Assembly: GCA_009392275.1 (NCBI GenBank)
Contig: VFGV01000020.1
Coordinates: forward strand, 1-64,000
DNA: 64,000 nucleotides
Origin: SAR202 cluster bacterium
GTDB lineage: Bacteria > Chloroflexota > Dehalococcoidia > Lucifugimonadales > UBA2962
Reading direction: 5' to 3'
In this document: piece after piece, positions 17,502-27,014 of the stretch
Layout of the letters: each line of letters begins with the position of its first letter
Numbering within the stretch: the stretch's first letter is position 1
Notes under the pieces: model-generated
Told to the model about the DNA's origin: nothing
The model's database searches: none
Seen by the model: only the letters and a program-made list of their open reading frames with translations
Position numbers and translations under genes: made by a program

Positions 17502-18463
17502 TTATTAAGCAACGCAAACTCACCCAGCAACATTTCTAAAGCTAACATATCACTTAGTTTACCTGACTTTATTTTCTCGTCAGTCTCAGCTAGTAACCTA
17601 TGGGCCTTCATCAATTTAGTTAAGCTGTGACGAGGAACTTCTTCTAATAGCTTATCCATAGCATAGCCATGAAGATTTAATTGTTTTGACAAATCATTGT
17701 TACTTACTCCTGCTCCTTGCGACATCTTAGCAGTAATAAGAAGACGAACTTGTCTATGAATCATCGCAAGAATGTATCCAGGCGACTCTGAACCATTTAA
17801 TAAAGTCTTTACCGACACCATAGCCTGCGGGTTACCATTTAATGCCATATCCACAGCTCTAAATATACTTTCTTGGTGATTGTCAGTGGTTAGAAGATTG
17901 ATGTCGCTGCTATTAATCTGCCTACCAGTTGCATACAAGATAAGTTTTTCAATTTCAGAATCTAAAGCCCATGTATTAGAACCCACAAGGTGTGCCAGCC
18001 TAGTTACAGCCTTGGCATCTATATCCCCACCTTTACCATTAACACGATCTTGAATCCATCTGTTAATTGCTCCTCCACGAGGCATAGCAAATTCCCTGAC
18101 TGAAGCCAAATCTGCAATTTGCTTAAACATCGAACTGCTTTTAAATGAATCTTGGCTTTCTCTAAACAATAAATCGTTGGTTGGGGGAATGTTTTCTGTT
18201 ATTTCTCGCAAATTGCCCCAACCTTTCGTGGCTTTACCCTTGCCTCGAGACTTAGAGAAAAAATCATTCACTATAACTAATCGTCTTTCCGATAAAAATG
18301 GCATAGCTGACACTGAAGCCGCTAACTCTTCTGGGTTAACTGATTGTTTATCAATACGAATGACATTATGATCCCGTAAATCATTGTTTCCAACATTATT
18401 TATAAGCTCTTGGGTAGCTTCCAAGATAGATAATTCGTCGTCACCGTAAAATAGATATATCAA
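17498..18463 (-). CDS. holA: DNA polymerase III delta subunit (clamp loader)
   Basis: A 321-residue HolA. The N-terminus MIYLFYGDDELSILEATQEL has the family pattern (YGDDxxL). The middle contains RRLVIVNDFF and SDMLALEMLLGEF-type C-terminal helices, with the long helical region HRLLAETDEKIKSGKLSD also typical. Delta opens the sliding clamp during loading. Divergence is high as usual for this protein, but length and order of motifs fit. The stop overlaps the stop of the convergent OppD-like gene by 4 nt. It lies head-to-head with the DUF1232 gene, 39 nt away. Confidence 0.9.
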   Translation of the reverse strand: MIYLFYGDDELSILEATQELINNVGNNDLRDHNVIRIDKQSVNPEELAASVSAMPFLSERRLVIVNDFFSKSRGKGKATKGWGNLREITENIPPTNDLLFRESQDSFKSSSMFKQIADLASVREFAMPRGGAINRWIQDRVNGKGGDIDAKAVTRLAHLVGSNTWALDSEIEKLILYATGRQINSSDINLLTTDNHQESIFRAVDMALNGNPQAMVSVKTLLNGSESPGYILAMIHRQVRLLITAKMSQGAGVSNNDLSKQLNLHGYAMDKLLEEVPRHSLTKLMKAHRLLAETDEKIKSGKLSDMLALEMLLGEFALLNN

Positions 18464-18502
18464 CTATGTAATTCCATATAATTCAAAGATTATGTATGCT
18501 GG

Positions 18503-18904
18503 TTGCCTTACTTGTATAATGATCCATATCAGACTAAAGAAAAGCGCAGAGTAAAACTATACTTGTTGTCAATATTACGCCTACTTCCCTATACAAAGAT
18601 ACCTAGCCTCACAATTCGCCTTATGTTAGATAAGCGGGTTTCATTACGTTCTAAATTAATAATACCCGTTGCCTTAATATATTTTTTTTCTCCGATTGAT
18701 TTAATTCCCGATATTATTTTACCTTTTGGTAGAATCGACGATATCATCTGCCTCGTTTTGGCGCCAATATTTTTTATTTGCACATGCCCCTTAGACGTTG
18801 TAAAGGAATATATAGGCGGGAATAAAAAGCAGGGCAAAAAAGATTCTGTGCTTGAGGCAGATTACCGTCACGTCGAAAATACTTCAGAAGAAAAAGAGAA
18901 ATAA
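18503..18904 (+). CDS. DUF1232 (YkvA-like) small membrane protein
   Basis: 133 residues from TTG 18503 (another TTG nine bases later is equally possible; no clear ribosome site). The core LDKRVSLRSKLIIPVALIYF followed by FSPIDLIPDIILPFGRIDDI is the DUF1232 signature (SPIDLIPD), with two membrane segments. Function of the family is unknown. The tail is charged (KKQGKKDS, TSEEKEK). It ends 2 nt before ychF, suggesting an operon DUF1232-ychF-hemW. Confidence 0.85.
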   Translation: MPYLYNDPYQTKEKRRVKLYLLSILRLLPYTKIPSLTIRLMLDKRVSLRSKLIIPVALIYFFSPIDLIPDIILPFGRIDDIICLVLAPIFFICTCPLDVVKEYIGGNKKQGKKDSVLEADYRHVENTSEEKEK

Positions 18905-18906
18905 CA

Positions 18907-19992
18907 ATGCAAGTTGGAATTGTTGGATTACCTCAAAGTGGAAAAACCACATTATTTAAAGCGGCAACAAGAGGAAAAGTACAGAGCGGAGGTAAACACG
19001 ATTTATCTCGCGGCATCGCTAAAATAGAAGACGCTAGATTGAATCTACTCAGCGAGATACATGATTCACAAAAGACTACGTCTGCTGAAGTACTTTATCT
19101 CGACAGCCCTCCACTAAAGGAAGGTTTCGGAAAGCACGTAGGCATAGAGGGCGATCTCTTAGCTCATCTTCAAGCGTGTGACGAACTGGTTATTGTGACA
19201 AGAGAATTTATCAATGACTCTGTTGCCCATATTCATGAGACGTTAGACCCAGCAAGAGATGTGGTTGAATTTTTGATGGACCTATCTTTTGTTGATCAAG
19301 GAATCTTAGAAAGAAGACTTTCAAAACTAAACGATAGTTTGAAAAGCACCAAAACTAAAGATAAAGAGCCAATCATTAAGGAACAGGAATTACTTAATCG
19401 AATATCTGCATCTCTTAACGAGGGTAAATTAGCATATCAAGCGATTAACACCACTCAAGAAGCAAAATCCATAAAAGGGTTTGGCCTGTTAACAACAAAA
19501 CCTTTAATCGTAGCGGCTAATATAGATGAGAATTCCATACTTTCGTCTTCTGATATTGAAAATGAAATTTGCCAAGCAATTGGAAATAATACCAAGGTGA
19601 TTTCAATATGTGCAAAATTAGAGGCAGAGCTATCTGAAATGAACCCAGAAGATGAAATGGAGTTCAGAAGTGAATTGCATATTGAAGAATCAGGGATTAA
19701 TCGCCTTGTTAGTGCTTCCTATGAATCTCTAGGTTTAATAACCTTTTTTACTACAGGTCCCGATGAAACGAGGGCCTGGTCAATTAAAAATGGAACTGAA
19801 GCACAAGTGGCAGCTGGTCAAATTCACAGTGATATACAACGGGGATTTATAAGAGCAGAAATCATATCTTATGAAGCACTAATTAAGTCAGGAAATGAAA
19901 ATAAAGCGAGGACTAACGGACTACTAAGGCAAGAAGGTAAAAATTATACGATGCAAGACGGTGACGTGGTCAATTTCTTGTTCAATGTTTGA
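18907..19992 (+). CDS. ychF: YchF-type P-loop NTPase (Obg family)
   Basis: 361 residues. The P-loop is GLPQSGKTT (7-15). The specificity motif reads NIDE in VAANIDENS, i.e. NxxE rather than NKxD, which in YchF favours ATP over GTP. A coiled-coil insertion occupies about 130-200, and the C-terminus carries the TGS-like domain (TFFTTGPDETRAWSIKNG, GDVVNFLFNV). YchF/OLA1 proteins associate with ribosomes and modulate stress responses. Slightly divergent from the common sequence, for example in the switch regions. The last codons overlap the ATG of hemW. Confidence 0.9.
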   Translation: MQVGIVGLPQSGKTTLFKAATRGKVQSGGKHDLSRGIAKIEDARLNLLSEIHDSQKTTSAEVLYLDSPPLKEGFGKHVGIEGDLLAHLQACDELVIVTREFINDSVAHIHETLDPARDVVEFLMDLSFVDQGILERRLSKLNDSLKSTKTKDKEPIIKEQELLNRISASLNEGKLAYQAINTTQEAKSIKGFGLLTTKPLIVAANIDENSILSSSDIENEICQAIGNNTKVISICAKLEAELSEMNPEDEMEFRSELHIEESGINRLVSASYESLGLITFFTTGPDETRAWSIKNGTEAQVAAGQIHSDIQRGFIRAEIISYEALIKSGNENKARTNGLLRQEGKNYTMQDGDVVNFLFNV

Positions 19993-21220
19993 TTTAAAAA
20001 CAGAACAGATTAAAACGCTAGCCCTGTATATACATATACCGTTTTGTGCAACAAAATGTGTTTACTGTGACTTTAATACATACGCTGGTATTGAACACTT
20101 AATTGACTCTTATATACATGCTCTAAACCTAGAAATTCAACTTTGGGGTAAAAAGTTAAATACGCCAAAGTTATCTACGATATTCTTTGGAGGCGGTACA
20201 CCTTCTTACTTACGGGCAAGTCAACTTACAGAATTAATCCAATCGATTTCTGAGACATTTCATATTGAAAGTAACATTGAGATAACTCTAGAAGCGAACC
20301 CAGAAGATATAAACAATCAAAAGTTAAGTGAATACCGAAGAATTGGAATAAATCGGTTAAGCATTGGCATTCAAGCTTTAGACGATCGACTATTAAAAAT
20401 ATTAGGCAGAAGACATGATGCAGAGTCTTCAATAGATGCTTTGAATAAAACACTAGATTTTGGTTTTGCAAATACCAGTGCAGATTTAATGTATGGTCTG
20501 CCAAACCAGTCGCTAGAAGATTGGTGTAAAACATTAGAAATGGTATCAGGCCTAGGATTACCACATTTATCAATATATTGCCTTGGACTTGAAAAAGGAA
20601 CTCCGATGGCACAGTCAGTGGAGTTAGGAAAATTACCCGATCCTGACCCTGATTTAGCAGCTGAAATGTATGAATTCACAGTAAAACAATTGGGGGATCT
20701 CAAATATCGTCATTATGAAATTTCTAACTGGGCTAAACCTGGATTTGAAAGTCAGCACAATATTAACTATTGGGAAAACCAGTTTTTCCTTGGACTAGGG
20801 CCAGGAGCGCATTCTTATATGCCAGGTATTAGGTTTTCAAATATAAAATCTCCACGAGAATATATTATGCGAATGGAAAATATTTCCAATGCACTAGAGG
20901 TCTCAAGAAATATGCAGGATGGAACTCAAATAATTGATGAGCTAGAAAACATCTCGGTAAACACTGAAATTTTAGATACATTAATGATGGGTCTTCGGTT
21001 AGAAACGGGGGTATCTGAAGCGAGCTATTTTAAAAGGTTTGGGCATTCTTTATATCAAAAATGGAATGTCACAATAGATAATGCAATTTCTGACGGATTA
21101 ATTAAGTGGGACAAAAATAATACGCGCCACAAGCCCAATAGGCATTTACAATTAACTGCAAAAGGCAAAATACTTAGCAATGAGGTTTTAGCGAGGTTCT
21201 TCGCTGATGCTAAAAGCTAG
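19985..21220 (+). CDS. hemW: HemW-type radical SAM protein (heme chaperone, CPO-like)
   Basis: About 411 residues. ATG 19985 is chosen because it overlaps the end of ychF and precedes the family N-terminus ALYIHIPFC. The cluster motif is C21-x3-C25-x2-C28 (CATKCVYCDF). FFGGGTPS, EITLEANPED and RLSIGIQALDDRLLKILGR follow, all HemN/HemW hallmarks. HemW proteins bind heme and deliver it to respiratory enzymes; true HemN decarboxylase function cannot be excluded, but the short N-terminus lacks the HemN-specific extension. The cytochrome c heme genes at 27-33 kb give it a plausible context. Confidence 0.9.
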   Translation: MFDLKTEQIKTLALYIHIPFCATKCVYCDFNTYAGIEHLIDSYIHALNLEIQLWGKKLNTPKLSTIFFGGGTPSYLRASQLTELIQSISETFHIESNIEITLEANPEDINNQKLSEYRRIGINRLSIGIQALDDRLLKILGRRHDAESSIDALNKTLDFGFANTSADLMYGLPNQSLEDWCKTLEMVSGLGLPHLSIYCLGLEKGTPMAQSVELGKLPDPDPDLAAEMYEFTVKQLGDLKYRHYEISNWAKPGFESQHNINYWENQFFLGLGPGAHSYMPGIRFSNIKSPREYIMRMENISNALEVSRNMQDGTQIIDELENISVNTEILDTLMMGLRLETGVSEASYFKRFGHSLYQKWNVTIDNAISDGLIKWDKNNTRHKPNRHLQLTAKGKILSNEVLARFFADAKS

Positions 21221-21286
21221 ATTGGCGTGTTGCTTAACACTTAGATTCAATACAGAGCGGTACACTTCTGCTATTCTTGTGGTCTT

Positions 21287-23161
21287 ATGTATATTATCGG
21301 AACTGCAGGACATGTCGATCACGGCAAATCTTCTCTTGTTAAAGCATTAACTGACATTGATCCAGATCGCCTCCAAGAAGAGAAGGATCGGGAACTCACG
21401 ATTGATTTAGGATACGCTTGGTTTGATCTTCCAGATCACAAAAATGTAAGCATTGTTGACGTCCCTGGTCACGAGAAATTTATCAACAACATGTTGGCAG
21501 GCGTAGGATCAATTGACATGGCGTTAGTTGTAATAGCAGCTGACGAATCAATAATGCCTCAAACTCGAGAACACATAGCAATTTTAGACCTATTGAAAAT
21601 AAAAAATGGCGCAATAGCCATAACTAAAACAGATCTTGTCGAAAAAGAAATGGTAGATTTGGTGAAAGAAGATATTAGAGAAGCTGTGCAGGGCTCTTTT
21701 CTGGAAAATGTCTCAGTGGTAACAGTATCAACAAAAACAGGCGATGGACTAAATACGCTAAAAGCCGTTATCAATGAAAACTTATCGAATATCGTAACTC
21801 CTCAGGATATAGGACAACCTCGACTGTCTATAGATCGAAGTTTTAGTATGGATGGGTTTGGGACTATCGTTACAGGAAACTTGAGAGATGGCCATTTAGT
21901 GGTTGGCCAGGAGATAGAAATAGTTAACTCTGGTAAACGGTCCAGAATTCGCGCCCTCCAAACCCATGGTTCCGAAGTCAACAAAGCCATGCCCGGATCA
22001 AGAGTTGCACTAAATTTACCCGGTATTTCCGCTAAGAGCATTAGAAGGGGTGAAGTTGTGGCTGATATTGGCACTTTATCTCCCACAAATGCCTTTGATA
22101 TTCATCTTAAGCTTCTCAAAAATCTACCGAATAATGTGAAGCATAACATGTTCGTAAACGTACATTTAGGTACAGATCAACAAATCGGTAAACTTCGATT
22201 ACTTGACTGCGACATAGCAGAATCAGGACAACAAGTCTGGGCTCAAATTAAACTTAAATCAGGACTTGTCACTCGAAAAAATGATTATTGCATTATTAGA
22301 TCAAATCAAGTGACTTTGGGGGGAGGAATAGTAGTAGAGCCACATGCAAAGCGACATAAACGAAATCATACGAAAACAATCGAATCTCTAAATTTAAAAC
22401 GAACTGGATCTGTGAAAGATTTAGTAATTCTATCTACAGATAAACTAAATCCAGTCCAAATCAATTCTATGGTTAAAGAAACTCATTTACATGAAGATGT
22501 TGTTAAAAAAATTCTACCGGAAATGATCAAGTCAAAAACAATCGTCAAGATTCAATTCAATAAAATCAGTTATTATCAATCTTTATCCAAGTTTGAAGAG
22601 CAAACTGAGAGAATTAAAAATAATGTGTCAGATTATCACAAGGTTCACCCTAGTAAATTGGGTTTACCGAAAAATCAGCTCAATAATAGGTTAAATATGT
22701 CTTCAGAAAATGCTGATCTGATTTTAAATACTATGGTAACAACAGAAGAAATTATTATCGAAAATGGTTACATTAGATTGTCACACCATACTCCTGAATT
22801 ATCGAATAATGAAGAAGCAGATGCACAGTTATTTATGTCCATATTAAAAGAAAATAAGTATTCGCCTCCCACCAATTCACTGCCATCTACAGAAATAATT
22901 GAAAACTTGATATTGAAAGGCAAAATTATCAAAATCAATGAGAAAATTTATTATGACGCCGAAATTTATAAAATTATGCTGTCTAAATTCGTGGATTTTC
23001 TAAACCAACATGAACAGATTAATATTAGTCAAGTAAAAGAGTTATTTGATATAAGCCGTAAATATGCGCTCGCTTTCGCGGAACATATGGATCAAAAACA
23101 AATCAGCAAACGTATAGGGGACATACGAATTTTGAAAACTGCAAAAAGAGAAGTTAAGTGA
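21287..23161 (+). CDS. selB: Selenocysteine-specific translation factor SelB
   Basis: 624 residues. The N-terminal EF-Tu-like GTPase has GHVDHGKS at 8-15, DVPGHEKF and TKTD. The AADESIMPQTREHIAIL stretch is typical of SelB. Beta-barrel domains II and III follow, then about 250 residues of winged-helix repeats that bind the SECIS hairpin. It delivers Sec-tRNA to in-frame UGA codons. No selA, selD, tRNA-Sec or selenoprotein is visible in this window; msrA here uses Cys. Its stop overlaps the GTG start of nurA (GTGA-type, 4 nt), so it is co-translated with the DNA-processing genes. Confidence 0.95.
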   Translation: MYIIGTAGHVDHGKSSLVKALTDIDPDRLQEEKDRELTIDLGYAWFDLPDHKNVSIVDVPGHEKFINNMLAGVGSIDMALVVIAADESIMPQTREHIAILDLLKIKNGAIAITKTDLVEKEMVDLVKEDIREAVQGSFLENVSVVTVSTKTGDGLNTLKAVINENLSNIVTPQDIGQPRLSIDRSFSMDGFGTIVTGNLRDGHLVVGQEIEIVNSGKRSRIRALQTHGSEVNKAMPGSRVALNLPGISAKSIRRGEVVADIGTLSPTNAFDIHLKLLKNLPNNVKHNMFVNVHLGTDQQIGKLRLLDCDIAESGQQVWAQIKLKSGLVTRKNDYCIIRSNQVTLGGGIVVEPHAKRHKRNHTKTIESLNLKRTGSVKDLVILSTDKLNPVQINSMVKETHLHEDVVKKILPEMIKSKTIVKIQFNKISYYQSLSKFEEQTERIKNNVSDYHKVHPSKLGLPKNQLNNRLNMSSENADLILNTMVTTEEIIIENGYIRLSHHTPELSNNEEADAQLFMSILKENKYSPPTNSLPSTEIIENLILKGKIIKINEKIYYDAEIYKIMLSKFVDFLNQHEQINISQVKELFDISRKYALAFAEHMDQKQISKRIGDIRILKTAKREVK

Positions 23162-24315
23162 GCTTAGATTTAAATAGTACTTCGCAACAAATACAAAACA
23201 TGTCGAAGAATATCAGCGCTCGTGAAACTGACCGTTTAAAACGAATTGAAACTGCAGTAGCTGCTGCTAATGATTTTGATCTTAAGTCTTATGAAATAGT
23301 TAGACAAAATCTTGCCGAATTAGGCCGAACCACGACTTCAATAAAGGATAGTCCTAGTAAAACGTTTTTCACCCCCGATTTGCCGAAAAATATAATTGTT
23401 GCTGCGGTAGACGGATCACATATAGATGTGGACCGGCATTTAGCTGCCCAATGTTTTTTAATCAATATTGGGAGCTGCCTGATTAAGTACGGCGATGATC
23501 CATACGCTGAGCTAGCAACCAGACCCACTTTGTATGCGACAGACGAAAACATGGTTATAAAAAGCGCTGACAATAGAACTCAAAAAATTCAAGGATCTGT
23601 TCTTGGAATAAAACGTCATATCGAAGAGTTAAAGGAATTAGCAAAATTGATCAATGACATACCTAAAGAAACTCCATCCTGTTTATTCTTAGACGGAACT
23701 TTGTTTCCGGTGGGAATGTCAATTTTTCCACAGTTTGTGAGAGATCAATTCTACGATGACATAAAAGAAACCATGACCTTCTTATTAACAGAATCTAGTC
23801 ATCGAAAGATGTCAGTTGCTGCTTATATCAGTTATCCGAGCCATAGCGACATCGTGGAGTCATTAAGAATGCTTATATGTGATGATATAGCTGGCACAGG
23901 TATATGCGGCGGTTGTGTTGAAGGAGTTAAAGATAGAGATATTTTTTATAAATTACTAGGCCCAGATCAAAGGTCTCCAGTATTTGTACGCAAAACAACC
24001 CCTGGACATAATAACATTGCATGTGACATAGGTTTTTTTTATGTTAAAGCTGGTAACGAGATAGTAAGAATAGAAATGCCATACTGGTCGGTTGAGGACA
24101 ATGATATTATTGAATTGACTCACGGAACCTCTTTGGATCAATCGAAAAGGGGGCCAGGTTATCCAACAGTTTTGATAGAGGCACATGAACAAGCAATAGT
24201 AACTACAGCTGATAGAGAGTCTTTTGTCGAATTGGTTGAATTATCCTTGAATGCCAATGGATTATCGACACCAACATCTCAAAAAAACATCTCAAAAAGA
24301 TTACGGAATATTTAA
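23158..24315 (+). CDS. nurA: NurA-family 5'-3' nuclease
   Basis: 385 residues from GTG 23158, overlapping the selB stop. The NurA fold is indicated by VAAVDGSHID (metal-binding D85 in DGS) and CLFLDGTLFP (D179), with further acidic residues near the C-terminus (TTADRESF region). A helical N-terminus includes RLKRIETAVAAAND. In archaea NurA works with the HerA translocase to resect DNA ends for recombination. The herA gene is two genes downstream, so partnership is very likely. NurA stops one base before the ATG of the next gene. Confidence 0.88.
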   Translation: MSLDLNSTSQQIQNMSKNISARETDRLKRIETAVAAANDFDLKSYEIVRQNLAELGRTTTSIKDSPSKTFFTPDLPKNIIVAAVDGSHIDVDRHLAAQCFLINIGSCLIKYGDDPYAELATRPTLYATDENMVIKSADNRTQKIQGSVLGIKRHIEELKELAKLINDIPKETPSCLFLDGTLFPVGMSIFPQFVRDQFYDDIKETMTFLLTESSHRKMSVAAYISYPSHSDIVESLRMLICDDIAGTGICGGCVEGVKDRDIFYKLLGPDQRSPVFVRKTTPGHNNIACDIGFFYVKAGNEIVRIEMPYWSVEDNDIIELTHGTSLDQSKRGPGYPTVLIEAHEQAIVTTADRESFVELVELSLNANGLSTPTSQKNISKRLRNI

Positions 24316-24933
24316 ATGGGATCTGCAAAACAAGAGAAAAAAGATAATTTTTCGGGAAATATAATTGGAGAAGTAATACGATCCTCTAGCACGGATTTTG
24401 AAACTCAATGCTATGAACTTTACAAATTTCCACCTTTGGGATCTCTCGTAACATCAGATGATGAAAATCCTGTTATTGGAATAGTTTCCCACTCCGTAAC
24501 AGAAAGCATGGATCCCTCAAGAACACCTAGACCTAGAGGTCCTGGGTTAGACAACGTTAAGTCCATCTACGACGACAGTCCTCAGTTAAACAACCTACTT
24601 ACAAGTCGATTTACATCAATCACTGTTGGCTACACAAAAGATAGCTCTATTGTGATGAAATTGTCTCCATTTCCTCCACGAATATTGTCACCTACTCGCA
24701 TTTGCAATGACTCGGAATTGAATGAATTTTCATCAAACTTTGATTTTGTATCTCGACTATTGAATCCAAGTATAGGCTCTTCTGACGATGTGTTAGCTGC
24801 TTTTTTAGATATTGCATCTGGTCTAAAGCCAGACCCTGAGCAATATTTAATAGAAATTGGTAAAGAGATAGCTTCATTACTTCCAGGCCAAATGCGCAGA
24901 GTTAACCTCATTTTAAGGAATGCTTGTAAATGA
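24316..24933 (+). CDS. HAS-barrel-like accessory protein between nurA and herA
   Basis: 205 residues with no strong catalytic motif. The N-terminal ~90 residues (GNIIGEVIRSSSTDFETQCYEL, PPLGSLVTSDD, VIGIVSHSVTES) look like a HAS-barrel, the beta-barrel that normally sits at the N-terminus of HerA and contacts NurA. The C-terminal half is helical (LAAFLDIASGLKPDPEQYL). It starts directly after the nurA stop and overlaps the herA ATG by 4 nt. I infer a structural adaptor for the HerA-NurA complex. The assignment rests on context and fold-like pattern, not on a catalytic motif. Confidence 0.6.
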   Translation: MGSAKQEKKDNFSGNIIGEVIRSSSTDFETQCYELYKFPPLGSLVTSDDENPVIGIVSHSVTESMDPSRTPRPRGPGLDNVKSIYDDSPQLNNLLTSRFTSITVGYTKDSSIVMKLSPFPPRILSPTRICNDSELNEFSSNFDFVSRLLNPSIGSSDDVLAAFLDIASGLKPDPEQYLIEIGKEIASLLPGQMRRVNLILRNACK

Positions 24934-26603
24934 ATTCTGAAGAGAGATTTGAACAACTAAAGAAAAACGTAAATAGTGACGAAGGTTGGTCGGGAATAAT
25001 AGTAGGAGGATCGCTTTCAGATGGCTTGGATGTTCGTCTCTCGGCAGACTCATCCATAGAATCAGTTAAAGTAGGCAGGCTAGTAACTATTCAAGGGAAA
25101 TCACATAAGTTCTTCGGGCAAGTTTCTGATGTTATCTTGGACTCCTCAGACAGTAACCTTAGTGCTCACTCAGAAGAAATATCAAATGGAATGATGTCTG
25201 AGGTCGCTATCGGTACAGCTGCATATGGGTTGATCAAAATACAACCTAAACTGTCTTTAGATACGGATGACATTTCGTCTAATCCACAAGCAGCAAAAAC
25301 TGTACCTCCACATTTTTCAACGGTAGCCGCGTCCACACATGCTGACATCGAAATGATATTTGGAAAAGAAGCCCCCGGAAAATTTTGGATAGGTTCTCCT
25401 TTAGACATGGAAACAAAGCTGTGTTTAGATATTAATGAGCTTACAAAAAGAAGTAATGGTGTGTTCGGCAAGAGTGGTACAGGAAAAACTTTTCTAACCA
25501 GATTATTGTTGGCAGGCATACTCCAAAGTGAAAAAGCAGCTAATCTAGTATTCGATATGCATAGTGAGTATGGATGGCAAGGTTATTCTGAAACAGCAAA
25601 CCACCAAGTCAAGGGACTCAAACAATTATTCCCTTCAAAAGTAGCAATATTTTCCTTAGATGAAGACCACTCCAAAAGACGTGGTTTGACCCCCGATTAT
25701 GTAGTAAAAATTGGATATAAGGAAGTTGAACCAGAAGATATCGAAATCCTAAGGGAATCTTTAAATCTGTCACCTCAGGCTGCTGATGCTGCCCACTCAC
25801 TGTTCCGACATTATGGAAAAAACTGGTTATTGGAGTTTCTTGATATTTCGGGAACAGAGGCATTCAACTCACTGTCAGGACAACTCAACGTTAATCAAGG
25901 TGCCCTCTCAACCCTTCACAGAAGGTTACGCGAGTTTAGACGTTTCGAATTTATGGATACCACATCAGTGCATGATTCAGTCAACCAAATCCTACGATAT
26001 TTAGATCGAGGAATAAATGTTGTTCTAGAGTTTGGGAAGTATGGACGAGATACCGATGCATACATCCTGGTTGCCAACCTCCTAACAAGAAGAATATACG
26101 ACAGATATGCTGAGTACAAAGAAAGGTCATTATCTGGAATAGGTGATGAACCCATACCTCTAGTGATAACTATTGAAGAAGCTCACAAATACCTTACTCC
26201 TGAGCTCGCAAATCAAACGATATTTGGCACTATAGCTCGCGAAATGCGCAAATATAATGTTACTATCCTGATAGTTGACCAAAGACCCAGCCAGATTGAT
26301 GAAGAAGTAATGAGTCAATTGGGTACAAAATTAGTATGCTTACTAGACAATAATCGAGACGTGGACTCAGTCTTGTCAGGAGTTTCAGGTCAAAGAAAAC
26401 TAAGAAGCGTCTTATCTAGCCTAGACTCTCGGCAACAAGCATTGTTATTTGGACATGCATTACCAATGCCCGTTGAAATAAGAGTTAGAGACTACGGAAC
26501 GGCTGAATCATATAAATCCTTAGGATTTGTGGATACCAAAAGTAAAAAAGGTAAACACCAAATCGATCAAGATAAATCTGATCTATTTGGTAAAAACACG
26601 TAA
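24930..26603 (+). CDS. herA: HerA-type hexameric DNA translocase
   Basis: 557 residues. The N-terminus to ~125 is a HAS-barrel-like region (GLDVRLSADSSIESVKVGRLV). Walker A is GKSGTGKT at 180-187, Walker B with catalytic Glu is VITIEEAH around 412-419, and a sensor/arginine-finger region QRPSQIDEEVMSQLGTKLV follows. This is the FtsK-HerA superfamily, DUF87 group. It pumps DNA for NurA-mediated end processing in archaea. The overlapping start (ATGA) links it to the HAS-barrel gene. A stand-alone antiphage role is possible in bacteria, but no Sir2 or DUF4297-like effector is present. Confidence 0.9.
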   Translation: MNSEERFEQLKKNVNSDEGWSGIIVGGSLSDGLDVRLSADSSIESVKVGRLVTIQGKSHKFFGQVSDVILDSSDSNLSAHSEEISNGMMSEVAIGTAAYGLIKIQPKLSLDTDDISSNPQAAKTVPPHFSTVAASTHADIEMIFGKEAPGKFWIGSPLDMETKLCLDINELTKRSNGVFGKSGTGKTFLTRLLLAGILQSEKAANLVFDMHSEYGWQGYSETANHQVKGLKQLFPSKVAIFSLDEDHSKRRGLTPDYVVKIGYKEVEPEDIEILRESLNLSPQAADAAHSLFRHYGKNWLLEFLDISGTEAFNSLSGQLNVNQGALSTLHRRLREFRRFEFMDTTSVHDSVNQILRYLDRGINVVLEFGKYGRDTDAYILVANLLTRRIYDRYAEYKERSLSGIGDEPIPLVITIEEAHKYLTPELANQTIFGTIAREMRKYNVTILIVDQRPSQIDEEVMSQLGTKLVCLLDNNRDVDSVLSGVSGQRKLRSVLSSLDSRQQALLFGHALPMPVEIRVRDYGTAESYKSLGFVDTKSKKGKHQIDQDKSDLFGKNT

Positions 26604-26614
26604 CCTATACTGAA

Positions 26615-26956
26615 CTAATTATCTTGCATACCAAAATGATTGGTAATTTCCTGGATTATAAGGCTTTTTATCTCTTCCCTAATTTCGTTTTCATCACTAA
26701 ACAGTAATTCAATAGAATCTTGAAACAGACATATCCTGTCAGGAAGAACCTCTCCATAATCATTTCGCTCGGTTACAGGTACTCCTTCATAAAGACAGAT
26801 TAAAAAATCTTCATCCGATACAAAAGATGCTCCAATATTGTCTTTAGGTGGAATATCATCGACAACAACATCCACGTTTTCCAACCGATCTTGGAATTCA
26901 ACCGGGATATCATCCATCGCTTCACTCACCAACAATTCAAATTCGGATCTCTTCAT
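26615..26956 (-). CDS. Zincin-like metallopeptidase-family protein with QExxH in place of HExxH
   Basis: 113 residues of the small minimal-zincin family (Zincin_1/DUF1025): FELLVSEAMDDIPVEFQDRLENVDVVV-type N-terminus, LICLYEGVPVTER, and PDRICLFQDSIE. The family usually ends with HEIAHHFGI; here it reads QEITNHFGM (Q102, E103, H107). The first zinc ligand is therefore Gln, and one of the following His is Asn. Either it is catalytically inactive or it uses an altered metal site. Convergent with herA, 11 nt apart; divergent from ccmC. Confidence 0.8.
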   Translation of the reverse strand: MKRSEFELLVSEAMDDIPVEFQDRLENVDVVVDDIPPKDNIGASFVSDEDFLICLYEGVPVTERNDYGEVLPDRICLFQDSIELLFSDENEIREEIKSLIIQEITNHFGMQDN

Positions 26957-27014
26957 CTATATACTCTACCTATAGACCATCATTTTGTGATAAATTGCAC
27001 ATATAGAGCACGTC

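Noticed and set aside
21221..21286. A tRNA-Sec or SECIS element next to selB
   Set aside because: The 66-nt gap cannot form a tRNA; no in-frame UGA gene with a following hairpin was seen nearby. SelB partners must be elsewhere.
25160..26160. Antisense frames of 70-120 codons under herA
   Set aside because: They lie wholly within a well-supported P-loop ATPase and lack start signals.
24930..26603. A HerA-based antiphage system (Sir2-HerA or DUF4297-HerA)
   Set aside because: No Sir2, DUF4297 or other effector nuclease is adjacent; nurA is the partner, which favours DNA-end processing.
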